Origin: Hyphomicrobiales bacterium
GTDB taxonomy: Bacteria; Pseudomonadota; Alphaproteobacteria; Rhizobiales; Beijerinckiaceae
Reading direction: 5' to 3'
DNA length: 64,000 nucleotides
NCBI GenBank assembly: GCA_930633495.1
Contig: CAKNFJ010000001.1
Location: 2,627,001 to 2,691,000 of the forward strand
Under the pieces are notes generated by a model. That model was not told the DNA's origin. It saw nothing but the letters and a program-made list of their open reading frames with translations, and ran no database searches. Position numbers and translations under genes: made by a program. Below are positions 8,947 to 17,902 of the stretch, one piece after another (within the stretch, counting starts at the first letter, position 1; the number at the start of each line of letters is the position of its first letter).

Positions 8947-9426
8947 ATGGTTATCGAATCGGATTTCGGCAGTCAGATCGATCTGATTGACCGAAAAATT
9001 CTCGAGGCGCTTTCACAGGACGGGCGGATGTCGATCACGGACCTGTCGGCTCAGGTCGGAGTGTCCAAGACTCCATGTCAGACGCGCTTGAAGCGGCTGA
9101 TCTCAGATGGATTTATCGATGGTTTCAAAGCCATCATCAATCCCGCAAAGATGGGCCTAGATCATATCGCGTTTGTCGAGGTAAAGTTGAGTGATACGCG
9201 TGAGCCCGCATTAAACAAATTCAATGAAGCAGTAAAAAAAATTCGTGAAGTTGAGGAATGTCACCTAATAGCTGGTCGATTTGATTATCTTCTAAAAATT
9301 AGAACATCAGATATTCGAAGATATCGAGAGGTCTTGGCAGAGAAGATCTCAAATCTTCCATCCGTCTCCAATACGTCTACCAATGTCGTGATGGAAGCAG
9401 TCAAGGAAGAGCGCGACGTGGTTTGA
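8947..9426 (+). CDS. Lrp/AsnC family regulator, probable proline-responsive activator of putA (PutR-like)
   Basis: A 159-residue protein with an N-terminal winged helix-turn-helix (IDLIDRKILEALSQDGRMS, then DLSAQVGVSKTPCQTRLKRL, about 11-60). A C-terminal RAM ligand-binding domain follows, with the GRFDYLLKI strand near residue 120. Divergent placement next to putA is the standard arrangement for PutR in Agrobacterium and Rhodobacter. The ATG at 8947 is preferred over an upstream in-frame ATG at 8869 because AGGAAAAGG lies just before it and the family starts near this point. Base use is odd: 9181-9300 is about 35% GC by direct count, far below its neighbours. Confidence 0.88.
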   Translation: MVIESDFGSQIDLIDRKILEALSQDGRMSITDLSAQVGVSKTPCQTRLKRLISDGFIDGFKAIINPAKMGLDHIAFVEVKLSDTREPALNKFNEAVKKIREVEECHLIAGRFDYLLKIRTSDIRRYREVLAEKISNLPSVSNTSTNVVMEAVKEERDVV

Positions 9427-9556
9427 CCTGCAGCTCGGCTCTGTGTGGCGTTCCTCGTGGCCGTAACGATCTCAAGACGTTACCACTCTGACCGGCGTCG
9501 TCACCTTGAGCCGGTTCAAAGTTACGGGTGCAACCCAGAGCCCCGGGGGACATTAG

Positions 9557-10581
9557 CTATTCGATGAAGCGCACGGTCGTACCGGGCCTGACGATCTGGG
9601 CCAGTTCCTCGGCGTCCCAATTCGTAAGCCGGACACAGCCATGCGATGAAGCTTTGCTGATCTTCGAAGGTTCCAGCGTACCATGAATACCGAATGTCGG
9701 CTTCGACAACGCGATCCAGACGGTACCGACGGGGTTGTTCGGGCCGCTGGGAAGCACCAGACGACGCTGGTTTTTGCCCTGCTGGAAATTCTTGACCGGA
9801 TCGTAGTGATAGGTCGGGTTCTTCACGACCCTCACAACCTGGTATGCCCCTCTGGCGACGGGGCGTCCTCGCTGCCGATGGTAGCCGGATACATCGCGAT
9901 CACCTTTCCCGTCGCATCGAGTGCTCGAACCGCGCCGTTCGTCTTGTCGGCCTCGACCGTCAGAGCTTCGCTCGAGGGCGGGGCCCGGCCAACCGAGACG
10001 ATGTGAATTGTCTCGCCGCGCTTCCGATAATGGGTTCGCGGATTGAGCACCCTGAGGAGCCCTTCGCTCATGTGAAAGCGTTCGGCGAACATCTCCTGCG
10101 CATTCTTGTACCCGAGCCGCGTCATTCGGGCCTGACGGGCGTAGTCGTGAGGAATGCGCCTGGAGAACCGGGATTTGATATCCTCCTTCGTCAACTCGTA
10201 GTCCGAGACGATGTCCGCGCTGACGTCCCCTTTGAGCGCCTGCCAGGTCGGCGCGTCGACGATCTCGCCGGTTCCGAGGTTTTCGCGGCGGCGGAACTGG
10301 TCGATGGCCTTCCGGTAATTGTCGCCGTCCAGTCCGTCGATCTCCCCGGGAGAAACACCCTGACGCGCCAGCAAAACCTGAGCCTTGACGATCGATGCGT
10401 TGGCGCGCGTCACCTTGCTTTTCGTGGCCGCGGGGCGACCCGCCTGGTTCACCTCGTCGGCTGTCAGGGCGTTTGTGACTACTGGTGCCAGCAAGACGCC
10501 ACCACATACCAGGGCTGCGTGGAAGGTCTTCAGCAATTCGGAAACGGCTCGCGGCACGGAGATCACCATCGCTCGATTCAT
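9557..10581 (-). pseudogene. L,D-transpeptidase (YkuD) with signal peptide and peptidoglycan-binding domain, broken by a 1-base frameshift
   Basis: The N-terminal part (10581 down to about 9850) has a signal peptide (VCGGVLLAPVVTNALT), a peptidoglycan-binding-like segment (LLARQGVSPGEIDGLDG) and the start of a YkuD domain (PATIGSEDAPSPEG). The rest of the YkuD domain, with the catalytic SSHGCVRLTN, continues in another frame down to the stop at 9557. Both frames join exactly if one G is added to the G run at 9847-9850. It would otherwise be a full-length secreted L,D-transpeptidase forming 3-3 cross-links or anchoring proteins. A sequencing error in the homopolymer is the alternative. Confidence 0.8.
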
Positions 10582-10752
10582 GCAGCGGCAACGCGATGTT
10601 TCATCGTGGAGTTCCGCGACAGCGCTGCTGCGGAGAGAGGATGGCGCGAAGCACGCGATATTGGTGGAGAGGACTGTTGCCAGCACCAATCATCCCCCTG
10701 CCCGCGAGAAGCTGATAGGTTGGCGAAGCACGCTCCCGAGGATCCGAAGCCT

Positions 10753-11172
10753 ATGTCCGCTCCCGATCGCCCGATCTATCTCGATTACAATGGTAGCACG
10801 CCGGTGGATCCGGAGGTGATCGACGCGATGCCGCCCTTCCTGCGCAAGCAGTTTGGCAATGCCTCCTCGACGCCGCCGCGGGGGCGGGCCGCCCGCTCTG
10901 CGATCGAGGAAGCCCGAGCCGAAGTCGCGAAGCTGATTGGAGCGTTGCCGGAGGAGGCCATCTTCACCGGCGGCGGGACCGAAGCGGGCAATCGCGCGAT
11001 CCGCGGCTTTGCCGCGGTGGCTCCCGCCGGCCGCAGGCGGATCGTCACCAGCACGATCGAACACCCGGCAACCGAGATGCCGTGTCGTCGGGTCGAACGG
11101 CGAGGTTTCAGCGTAAGCCGCATTGCAGTTGACGAAGATGGGGCGTCGAACTGGTTGCCGCACGCACATTGA
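10753..11172 (+). pseudogene. cysteine desulfurase (NifS/IscS-like), truncated after the N-terminal third
   Basis: The ATG at 10753 begins a class V aminotransferase: IYLDYNGSTPVDPEVIDAM, FGNASSTPPRG, EAIFTGGGTEAGNRAI and TSTIEHPATEMPC are recognisable NifS landmarks (the family histidine is in EHPA). Homology ends near residue 130 at VDEDG, where the frame runs into unrelated residues and stops at 11172. The PLP lysine and the catalytic cysteine loop are absent, so no active enzyme can be made. The change at 11140-11150 looks like a frameshift or deletion junction. Confidence 0.75.
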
Positions 11173-11444
11173 CGACACTGATGGGACCTGGAGCGCTGCG
11201 GTCAGCCCCGCGGAGATCGAAAGTATCCGGGAGAGATGGGGGCCGGCCATCACGGTCGCGGTGGCGGGGGTAGCGTGAGGGTGCTTTTTGGCGGAAACGA
11301 TCCACACTATCTTGGCAAGCGCTGCGCACCGATCCAGGCTGGGTCTGGCAAAGATGTTGCAACCCAGACCGCGTTCGATCTGACCGCAGAACGGGATCGA
11401 TGATCCGCCGACCGATCTCGGCCGTCTGACTGAACGAAGGGCGC
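11173..11444. other. degenerate spacer with no supportable gene
   Basis: About 270 bp between the truncated cysteine desulfurase and a methyltransferase scrap. Two short frames could be gene debris: one ending at 11279 (reads SPAEIESIRERWGP) and a GTG-started stretch of about 43 codons from 11277 (reads VLFGGNDPHYLGKRC). I could not assign either to a family. The region looks like a chain of deletion junctions. Confidence 0.45.
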
Positions 11445-11504
11445 TATGTCGATGCCCTTCTAAGCTGACTGGAACGCGGATCTTTATCTCCGGTTCGAAG
11501 ACGA
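11445..11504 (+). pseudogene. N-terminal scrap resembling trans-aconitate 2-methyltransferase
   Basis: After an ATG at 11445 and an in-frame TAA at 11460 the sequence reads ADWNADLYLRFEDE. This closely matches the start of trans-aconitate methyltransferase (typically xxWNPDLYLxFExERTRPA, from memory). Homology ends about ten bases before the IS5-type element at 11515. Only about 14 residues support the call, and both a nonsense codon and a truncation are present. Confidence 0.45.
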
Positions 11505-11514
11505 GCCTCTCTAT

Positions 11515-12371
11515 GCTGTATTGACGATTTAACTATCTGAGCCAGAGGCAGATGGCTGCGATGATGATGAAGCCTCTGAAGTTGGCGCGGAGTTTGTCGT
11601 ATCGTGTTGCGCCGCGCCGGAATTGCTTGAGCTTGGCAAAGCATCTCTCGACGAGGTTGCGTTCCTTGTAGAGAAGCCAGTCGCACCTGTGGGGTCGGCG
11701 TCTTTCCGGACGAGGCGGGATAACGGGTATGGCGCCCGCCTTGAGGATGGTGTCGTGGAAGTGTTCCGCGTCATATGCCCAGTCGGCAATGACGTGGCGC
11801 GGCTTGAGGCCCTGCAGGATTTGCGCCCCGAAGATCACATCGCCGCGGTGGCCTGGCGCCAGGATGAAGCGCACCGGCAGACCCAGCGCATCGACGGCGG
11901 CATGGATTTTGGTGCCTAAGCCGCCGCGCGAACGGCCAAGGCCTTGGGCGTCCGCTCTCCCCTTTTCGCCGCGCGTCGGCCGATTGAGGCTGAGCTCGGA
12001 TCGACGTCGAACCCACGCAGACCCAGTCCAGATCGGCTTCCTGAGCCAGAGCTTCGAACAAGCGGTCCAGCACGCCCATCTCGATCCAGCGGTAGTAGTG
12101 CCGCTTGACGGTCTGATGGTCGCCATAGCTCTCAGGCAGATCGCGCCAACGCCCACCCGAGCGCGCCATAAAGATCAGGGCCTCCACAAAGCGTCGGTTG
12201 TTCGAGCGCGGACCGCGTCGCCCCTTCCGTCCATCCGGAACGAACGCCTCGAGGCGGGCCCATTGATCATCCGTCAAAGCATCCAGATCCATCGCCAGCC
12301 TCCAAAAGCCAGCATCGAATCTGATTGGCCAAGCCGGGGGAAGCCCAAGCCATTAAATCGTCACTACAATC
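11515..12371 (-). mobile_element. IS5-family insertion sequence, complete copy
   Basis: An 857-bp element with inverted ends: GCTGTATTGACGATTTAA at the left and, read inward from the right, GATTGTAGTGACGATTTAA. It is flanked by CTAT (11511-11514) and CTAG (12372-12375), compatible with the YTAR-type target of the IS5 family. The right-hand CTAG is also the terminus of the neighbouring IS630 element. A second copy (5' half only, opposite orientation) lies at 14455. Confidence 0.82.
11533..12292 (-). CDS. IS5-family transposase in two overlapping frames
   Basis: The first frame (start 12292) gives the N-terminal part: LTDDQWARLEAFVPDG, SGGRWRDLPESYGD and VKRHYYRWIEMGVLD. The second frame (about 11965 to 11533) gives the catalytic core: GLGTKIHAAVDALGLPV, VIADWAYDAEHF and the C-terminal ERCFAKLKQFRRGATRYDKL. 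The join is a +1 change near AAAAGGGG at about 11959-11966. The other copy carries the same two-frame layout at the same place, so this looks like programmed frameshifting or transcriptional slippage rather than decay. The element may therefore still be active. Confidence 0.75.
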
Positions 12372-12374
12372 CTA

Positions 12375-13416
12375 GAGCAGTTCCGGCTTAATCGGGGTCA
12401 TATCCTGCGGCTCTGAAATAGTTGGCGCATTCGGTCGGCGAGAAGAGGTCGCCGATGGTGCCGATTGCGTCCCAAAGAGCATTGATCGACCGCTCAGCCT
12501 TTGCTCGGAGGAGTGCCTTGAGCTTGGCGAAGGCATTCTCAATGGGGGTCATGTCGGGGCTGTAGGGCGGCAGGAAGGATAGCGGGGCACCGGCGCGTTC
12601 GATCGCCTCGCGCACGCCGGCGGGCTTGTGGGCAGGCAGGTTGTCCATGATGACGATGTCGCCCGGCTTGAGCGTGGGAACCAGGACCTGCTCGACATAA
12701 GCGAGGAAGACGGTGCCGTTCATGGCACCGTCTTAGACGAAGGGTGCGGTCATGCCGCCGCGGCGCAGAGCGCCTGCGAAGGTCGTCGTTTTCCAATGTC
12801 CATGTGGCACACCGGCCCGGCAGCGTTCGCCGCGCGGGGAGCGTCCGCGGAAGCGGGCCATCTTGGTCGACAGGCCGGTCTCGTCGATGAAGACGAGGTG
12901 CTGGGGATCGAGATCGGGTTGGGCCTCGAACCAGTCGCGCCGCCTCTTCAGGACGTCGGAGCGCTCCTGCTCCAGTGCATGGGCGGACTTTTTTGAACGT
13001 CCAGCCCCGTCCGCGAAGCCAGGCGCTCAACGCGCTGCGACGGATTGTGACCGCCTGCTCGGCAAGCAGCTGCGCCGCCATCTCGTGCAGCGTGATGTCC
13101 CGACGCTCCTCGATCAGAGCGACGATGAAGGCCTCATGCGCATCAAGGCTCGAGCCGCGACGCCTGCCTTGTGCCCGCGCGGCCAACTCTCCCGTCCTGG
13201 CTCGCGCAATCCATCGGATCGCCGTCGAAATCCCGACGCCAAACCGCGCAGCCGCCTGACGGGCCGAGAGACCGTCCGACGAGGCCTTCACGACACGCAC
13301 ACGAAGATCGTCACTCAGAGCTCGCGCCATCGCCAACCTCCCTCAATACGGAGGTTGAATCAGCCGAAGCTGCGCGCGCCACATCACAATCGATTCAACA
13401 ATCAGCGGAAATGCTC
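12375..13416 (-). mobile_element. IS630-family insertion sequence with TA duplications
   Basis: A 1042-bp element bounded by TA at 12373-12374 and 13417-13418. Its ends read GAGCAGTTCCG at the left and GAGCATTTCCG inward from the right (10 of 11 identical). TA target duplication is the hallmark of the IS630/Tc1/mariner group. The left end abuts the IS5-type element. The same terminal sequence bounds the three 106-bp MITEs in this window. Confidence 0.85.
12388..13336 (-). pseudogene. IS630-family transposase, frameshift plus nonsense codon
   Basis: The N-terminal helix-turn-helix part is intact (SARQAAARFGVGISTAIRWI). At the A6 run (12989-12994 on the plus strand) the frame must change by +1 to continue as SAHALEQERSDV and reach the DDE core (VFIDETGLSTKMARFRG, then [10 protein letters not shown], then [16 protein letters not shown]). 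A TAA codon at 12733-12735 interrupts the sequence just before DGAMNGTVF. The three acidic landmarks (DET, DN, PIEN) are present but cannot be joined into one protein. The A run could allow slippage, but the nonsense codon makes this copy dead. Confidence 0.85.
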
Positions 13417-13458
13417 TAGCAGATCGGAGCGCAGGCAGCCGCGGCAGCCGAGTGACGC

Positions 13459-14262
13459 TCAGCCCTTGGTCCGCGCGATCAGCTCCATCGCTGCCGCCGG
13501 ATTGCGGACCTTGCCGCCGCTGATGACATAGAGGAAAACGTCGCGCTTCTGCTTGGGCGCCGCCGCCGCAACCGGCTCCAGCCCTTCCGGAACCCCGCCT
13601 TCGGCCCAGATACGCGCCGCCTCCGCCCATCGGGCGAGGCCGGCTTCGGAATAGCCCTTCGGCTCGCTGTCCTGCGTACCCATGATCCGCGCATAGACGA
13701 AGGGCGCTGTCACATCGGCGATCTGGGTGTAATCCGCATCGGCCGAGGTAATGGCCGCGACCCCATACTCGCGCAGCAGCGTGACGAAATCGGGCGAACG
13801 GAAGCTGTCATGCCGGACCTCGACGGCATGGCGCAACGCGACCCCGTCCAACTCCTTGGGCAACAGCTTGAGGAAGGCCTCGAAATCTTCGGGGTCGAAT
13901 TTCTTCGTCGGCATGAACTGCCAGTTGATCGGCCCGAGCTTGTGCCTGAGCTCGGTCAGGCCGCTGGTCAGGAATTTCTCGACCGATGGCCCCGCTTCAG
14001 CCAGCACCCGCCGGTTCGTGCAGAAGCGCGAGCCCTTCAGCGCGAAGACGAAATCATCCGGCGTCTCCTCGCGCCATTTGGCGAAGCTTTCCGGCTTCTG
14101 TGAGCCGTAATAGGTGCCGTTGATCTCGATCGAGGAGAGCTTGCTCGCGGCGTGTTCGAGTTCGCGCTTCTGCGGCAGCCCCTCGGGATAGAAGCTGCCG
14201 CGCCAGGGCTCGAACACCCAGCCGCCTATGCCGATGCGGATCGTGCCTGCGGTGCCCGACAT
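13459..14262 (-). CDS. DUF72 domain protein (YecE family)
   Basis: A 267-residue protein starting at the ATG at 14262, behind AGGAAGG. The frame is open far upstream only because it overlaps the half IS5-type element. Landmarks are RIGIGGWVFEPWRGSFYP at the start, IEINGTYYGSQKPESFAKWREETPDDFVFALKGSRF, and the C-terminal DVFLYVISGGKVRNPAAAMELI. DUF72 proteins are TIM barrels of unknown activity. The gene appears intact. It is enclosed between an IS630/IS5 pair on one side and a MITE plus half IS5 copy on the other. Confidence 0.88.
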   Translation of the reverse strand: MSGTAGTIRIGIGGWVFEPWRGSFYPEGLPQKRELEHAASKLSSIEINGTYYGSQKPESFAKWREETPDDFVFALKGSRFCTNRRVLAEAGPSVEKFLTSGLTELRHKLGPINWQFMPTKKFDPEDFEAFLKLLPKELDGVALRHAVEVRHDSFRSPDFVTLLREYGVAAITSADADYTQIADVTAPFVYARIMGTQDSEPKGYSEAGLARWAEAARIWAEGGVPEGLEPVAAAAPKQKRDVFLYVISGGKVRNPAAAMELIARTKG

Positions 14263-14348
14263 GACGCTGCCTTCCTGTTGCGATGATCTGCGATAGTTGC
14301 GCGGGGCGGCGGCTTTATCCACCCGATTTCCGGCGCGGCTGCTGCAGG

Positions 14349-14454
14349 CTAGAGCATTTCCGCGTTTCTCCGAATCGCGGAAATGCTCTATCTCTTTGTT
14401 TTGTAGCATTTTCTTGACGCGAGCCGGTGTCCACTTCGCTCGAAAATGCTCTAG
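14349..14454 (+). mobile_element. 106-bp MITE, copy 1 (IS630-type ends)
   Basis: It begins CTAGAGCATTTCCGCG and ends CGAAAATGCTCTAG, so both ends carry TA followed by GAGCATTTYCG inward. An internal perfect 15-bp hairpin (TAGAGCATTTCCGCG paired with its complement, ending at 14390) fills the left 41 bp. Its ends match the IS630 element at 12375-13416. It lies 87 bp upstream of the DUF72 start and is followed directly by an IS5-type end. Confidence 0.85.
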
Positions 14455-14889
14455 GCTGTAGTGACGATTTAATGGCTTGGGCTTCCCCCGGCTTGGCCAA
14501 TCAGATTCGATGCTGGCTTTTGGAGGCTGGCGATGGATCTGGATGCTTTGACGGATGATCAATGGGCCCGCCTCGAGGCGTTCGTTCCGGATGGACGGAA
14601 GGGGCGACGCGGTCCGCGCTCGAACAACCGACGCTTTGTGGAGGCCCTGATCTTTATGGCGCGCTCGGGTGGGCGTTGGCGCGATCTGCCTGAGAGCTAT
14701 GGCGACCATCAGACCGTCAAGCGGCACTACTACCGCTGGATCGAGATGGGCGTGCTGGACCGCTTGTTCGAAGCTCTGGCTCAGGAAGCCGATCTGGACT
14801 GGGTCTGCGTGGGTTCGACGTCGATCCGAGCTCAGCCTCAATCGGCCGGCGCGCGGCGAAAAGGGGGGAGCGGACGCCCAAGGCCTTGG
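14455..14889 (+). mobile_element. IS5-family insertion sequence, 5' half only
   Basis: Near-identical to the 5' half of the element at 11515-12371 but in opposite orientation. It begins GCTGTAGTGACGATTTAATGG right after the CTAG that ends MITE copy 1. The copy stops abruptly at the left end of the IS21-type element (14890). The 3' half is not found on the other side of that element. Confidence 0.85.
14533..14889 (+). pseudogene. IS5-family transposase N-terminal half
   Basis: The ATG at 14533 begins MDLDALTDDQWARLEAFVP, the same as the complete copy, and continues through SIRAQPQSAGARRKGG, where the IS21-type element cuts it off. It ends just past the conserved AAAAGGGG frame-change site (14859-14868). 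The catalytic domain is missing. Confidence 0.85.
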
Positions 14890-14960
14890 CTGTTGATTTC
14901 CGCCGAGAAGTGACCCGGGGTTTCCACTGAGAAGTGACCCGCCCAGATGGTGTTTGTGGT

Positions 14961-15755
14961 TCAGGTTGCGGTCAAGTTTTTGGCTTTCTCCCTGGCTGGC
15001 TTGTCGGGTTTCGCGGAGCTGTTCTTGAAGCGGAAGCTGTCGTTTCCGGTTTCGATGATGTGGCAGTGGTGCGTGAGCCGATCGAGCAAGGCGGTGGTCA
15101 TCTTGGCATCGCCGAAGACGGTGGCCCATTCGGAGAAGCTGAGATTGGTGGTGATGACGACGCTGGTGCGCTCGTAGAGCTTGCTCAGCAAGTGGAAGAG
15201 CAAGGCACCACCCGACGCGCTGAAGGGCAGGTATCCGAGCTCATCGAGGATGACGAGATCGGCGTAAGCGAGCCCGGCGGCCATCTGTCCAGCCTTGCCC
15301 TGGGCCTTTTCCTGCTCGAGGGCATTGACGAGTTCGACCGTGGAGAAGAAGCGGACCCGCTTGTGATGGTGCTCGATGGCCTGGACGCCGAGAGCCGTGG
15401 CGACGTGGGTCTTGCCGGTGCCCGGCCCTCCCACCAGGACGACGTTGTCGGCGTCCTGGAGGAACTCGCAACAATGCAGTTGGCGAACGAGCGCCTCGTT
15501 GATCTCACTGCTGGCGAAGTCGAAGCCGTTGAGGTCGCGATAGGCCGGGAAGCGCGCGGCCTTGAGTTGGTAGGCCGTTGATCGGACCTCTCTTTCGGCC
15601 ATCTCCGCCTTCAGGAGTTGCGAGAGGATCGGCACGGCGGCCTCGAAGGCCGGCGATCCCTGCTCCGTCAGTTCGCCGACGGCCTGGGCCATGCCGTGCA
15701 TCTTGAGGCTACGCAGCATGATGGCGATGGCGCCGCTCGCAGGGTTATGACGCAT
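14961..15755 (-). CDS. istB: IS21-family helper ATPase IstB
   Basis: A 264-residue AAA+ ATPase assisting IstA in target capture. The Walker A motif [11 protein letters not shown] is near residue 105, the Walker B stretch [13 protein letters not shown] near residue 165, and an arginine-finger-like region follows in [13 protein letters not shown]. The ATG at 15755 overlaps the end of istA by 11 bases, the usual coupled arrangement. The gene looks intact. Confidence 0.9.
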   Translation of the reverse strand: MRHNPASGAIAIMLRSLKMHGMAQAVGELTEQGSPAFEAAVPILSQLLKAEMAEREVRSTAYQLKAARFPAYRDLNGFDFASSEINEALVRQLHCCEFLQDADNVVLVGGPGTGKTHVATALGVQAIEHHHKRVRFFSTVELVNALEQEKAQGKAGQMAAGLAYADLVILDELGYLPFSASGGALLFHLLSKLYERTSVVITTNLSFSEWATVFGDAKMTTALLDRLTHHCHIIETGNDSFRFKNSSAKPDKPAREKAKNLTAT

Positions 15756-17274
15756 GGCGCACGTCCTCGGCTTGGCGCAGGGCGTCATAGCGTTCGACAT
15801 TGGCGCGCGGCTCGGTGGTCAACGCAAGGACCGAAGGGGTGTCGACCGTCGGCGTGGTCAACGGCGTGCCGTCGACCAGCCGGTGAAGGAGGTTGATGAT
15901 GTGGGTCTTGGTCGGCACGCCGGCCTTCAGGGCCAGTTCGACCGCCGTCAGCACGATGTGTTCGTCATGCTGCAGGACCAGAGCCAGGATCTCGACCACC
16001 TCCCGCTCGCCACCCGGGCTCTTGAGCAGATGCTGCTGCAGGGATCGGAAGGCTGGCGGCATCTCGGCAAAGGGAGCACCGTTACGCAGAGCCCCGGGTT
16101 TGCGCTGGAGGACCGCCAGATAATGTCGCCAGTCGTAGACTGTCCGGCTGAGACGATCATGCGAGCGGGTGAAGACCCGGCGATGTTCGCAGATCACCTG
16201 TCCCTCAGCGACAATGAGGATGCGATCGGGATAGACGCGCAAGCTGACCGGGCGGTTCGCGAAGGACGCCGGCACGCTGTAACGATTGCGTTCCAGATGG
16301 ACCAGGCAGGTTGGGGAGACGCGCTTGGCGTACTCGACGAAGCCATCGAAGGGGCGCGGCATCGCCATCAGGTGCCGGATCTCTTCAGTCCAGACATCGG
16401 CAACCGTTCCAGGTTGGGTGCCGTGCGCGGTCTGCGACCATAACTCCCGACACCGGGTCTCCAGCCAGTCGTTCAGTGCCTCCAGCGACGGGAAGTTCGG
16501 CAGAGGCTGCCAGAGTCGATGCCTGGCATCCTGGACGTTCTTCTCGATCTGCCCCTTCTCCCAGCCTGATGCCGGATTGCAGAACTCGGCTTCGAACAGG
16601 AAGTGGCTGACCATGGCCGAGAAGCGGATATTGACCTGGCGGTCCTTGCCGCGGCCGACCTTGTCTACGGCCGTTTTCATATTGTCGTAAATGCCCCGCC
16701 GCGGCACGCCGCCCAGCGCCCGGAAGGCGTGGTTATGGGCGTCGAACAGCATCTCATGGGTCTGCAGCGGGTAGGCTCGCAGTGTGAAGGCGCGGCTGTA
16801 GGACAGCTTCACATGCGCCACCTGCAGCTTGGTGCGCTCGCCAGCGATGATCGCCCAGTCCTCCGACCAGTCGAACTGGAACGCTTCACCCGGCACAAAG
16901 GCCAGGGGGACGAAGGTGCCACGGCCGCTGGTCTGCTGCTCGCGCAGGCGGGCTGCCTTCCAGTCCCGGGCAAAGGCCGCGACCCGATTGTAGGAGCCCT
17001 CATAACCGAGCAAAATCAGATCGGCATGCAACTGGCGGACCGTGCGCTTGTGCTTGCGCGACTTGCCGCCTTCGATCCGAAGCATCGCCGAGAGCTTGTC
17101 GGCATAGGGATCGAGTTTGCTCGGCCGGTCGGGAACATGAAACCGGGGCTCGACGCTATCCGCACGCAGATACTTGCGAACCGTATTCCGCGAGAGCCCC
17201 GTGCGCCGGGAAATCTCCCGGATCGAAAGATGATTCCGCCCATGCCAGCGGCGGATGACACTCAATAACTCCAT
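15745..17274 (-). CDS. istA: IS21-family transposase IstA
   Basis: A 509-residue DDE transposase. The N-terminal helix-turn-helix reads [21 protein letters not shown] (about 15-35). The integrase core includes FQFDWSEDW near residue 125, the IYDNMKTAV stretch near residue 205 and a glutamate-containing [11 protein letters not shown] near residue 260. The start at 17274 is chosen for GGAG eight bases upstream; an in-frame ATG at 17334 is possible. No disruption is seen, so the element may be active. Confidence 0.88.
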   Translation of the reverse strand: MELLSVIRRWHGRNHLSIREISRRTGLSRNTVRKYLRADSVEPRFHVPDRPSKLDPYADKLSAMLRIEGGKSRKHKRTVRQLHADLILLGYEGSYNRVAAFARDWKAARLREQQTSGRGTFVPLAFVPGEAFQFDWSEDWAIIAGERTKLQVAHVKLSYSRAFTLRAYPLQTHEMLFDAHNHAFRALGGVPRRGIYDNMKTAVDKVGRGKDRQVNIRFSAMVSHFLFEAEFCNPASGWEKGQIEKNVQDARHRLWQPLPNFPSLEALNDWLETRCRELWSQTAHGTQPGTVADVWTEEIRHLMAMPRPFDGFVEYAKRVSPTCLVHLERNRYSVPASFANRPVSLRVYPDRILIVAEGQVICEHRRVFTRSHDRLSRTVYDWRHYLAVLQRKPGALRNGAPFAEMPPAFRSLQQHLLKSPGGEREVVEILALVLQHDEHIVLTAVELALKAGVPTKTHIINLLHRLVDGTPLTTPTVDTPSVLALTTEPRANVERYDALRQAEDVRHAS

Positions 17275-17388
17275 GTCGATCACTCCGAGGTCCCCCGCAT
17301 AGCCCGCGTGAGACGTGGTCAAAACATGGGTCAATTCTCGATGGAAAAATCCCCGCCTAACGGGTCAATTCTCGACGGAAATCAACAG

Positions 17389-17873
17389 AACAGGGCATTG
17401 CGGCGTTGGCGCGCGCCTTGCCCGCGATCGTTCGTGAAACGTCGCAGCGAGAGGCGCGTCCCGAGGCTCTCTATGGCGCCTGGCTCTGCGGCGCCTGCCT
17501 TGGGGCGGTCGGCATGGCGCTGCACCACAAGCTTTGCCATGTGCTCGGCGGCAGCTTCGACCTGCCGCATGCCGAGACCCACGCCGTCATCCTGCCGCAT
17601 GCCATCGCCTACAATGCGGCGAGCGCGCCGGAAGCCATGAAGCGCATCGCGCATGCGCTCGACGCGGATGAGGCGGCGACGGGCGTCCACGATCTCGCGC
17701 GCCGGCTCGGCGTTCCCCAAGCGCTGCGCGATCTCGGCATGCCCGAGAGCGGCATCGAGCAGACGGCCGAGATCGCGACCCGCAACCCGTACCCGAACCC
17801 TCGTCCCATAGAGCGCGACGCCATTCGCGGGCTGATTGCACGCGCCTGGGCCGGGGAGCTGCCGCGAGGCTGA
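17389..17873 (+). pseudogene. maleylacetate reductase, C-terminal part only
   Basis: Homology starts at the first base after the IS21-type element (GIAALARALPAIV) and runs to the stop. It includes GMALHHKLCHVLGGSFDLPHAETHA, the metal-binding histidine region of iron-type alcohol dehydrogenases of the maleylacetate reductase group. About 155 of an expected 350 residues remain, and the NAD-binding N-terminal domain is missing. Maleylacetate reductase acts directly after hydroxyquinol 1,2-dioxygenase, whose gene follows 29 bases downstream. The pathway context is therefore clear although this gene is dead. Confidence 0.82.
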
Positions 17874-17902
17874 CGGACGACGACGATGTCAGGGAGGACT
17901 GC

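Larger units (their letters stand above)
14890..17388 (-). mobile_element. IS21-family insertion sequence
   Basis: About 2.5 kb, bounded by long inverted ends: CTGTTGATTTCCGCCGAGAA at the left and CTGTTGATTTCCGTCGAGAA inward from the right, continuing into TGACCC. Inside each end the TGACCC-type block is repeated (left near 14920-14940, right near 17331-17345), as in IS21 multiple terminal repeats. It carries istA and istB. The left flank is a half IS5 element and the right flank is maleylacetate reductase, with no obvious target duplication. A deletion or recombination therefore followed the insertion. Confidence 0.88.

Noticed and set aside
11277..11403. short GTG-started frame VRVLFGGNDPHYLGKRC...
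   Set aside because: No recognised family and no clear binding site, and it lies in a zone of gene debris, so it is not listed as a gene.
11515..14889. functional composite transposon carrying DUF72
   Set aside because: One IS5 copy is cut in half, so the outer end needed for composite transposition is missing.
13459..15129. 556-residue minus-strand frame as one protein
   Set aside because: Only the part from 14262 downward is DUF72. The rest is the antisense of the half IS5 element and part of IS21.
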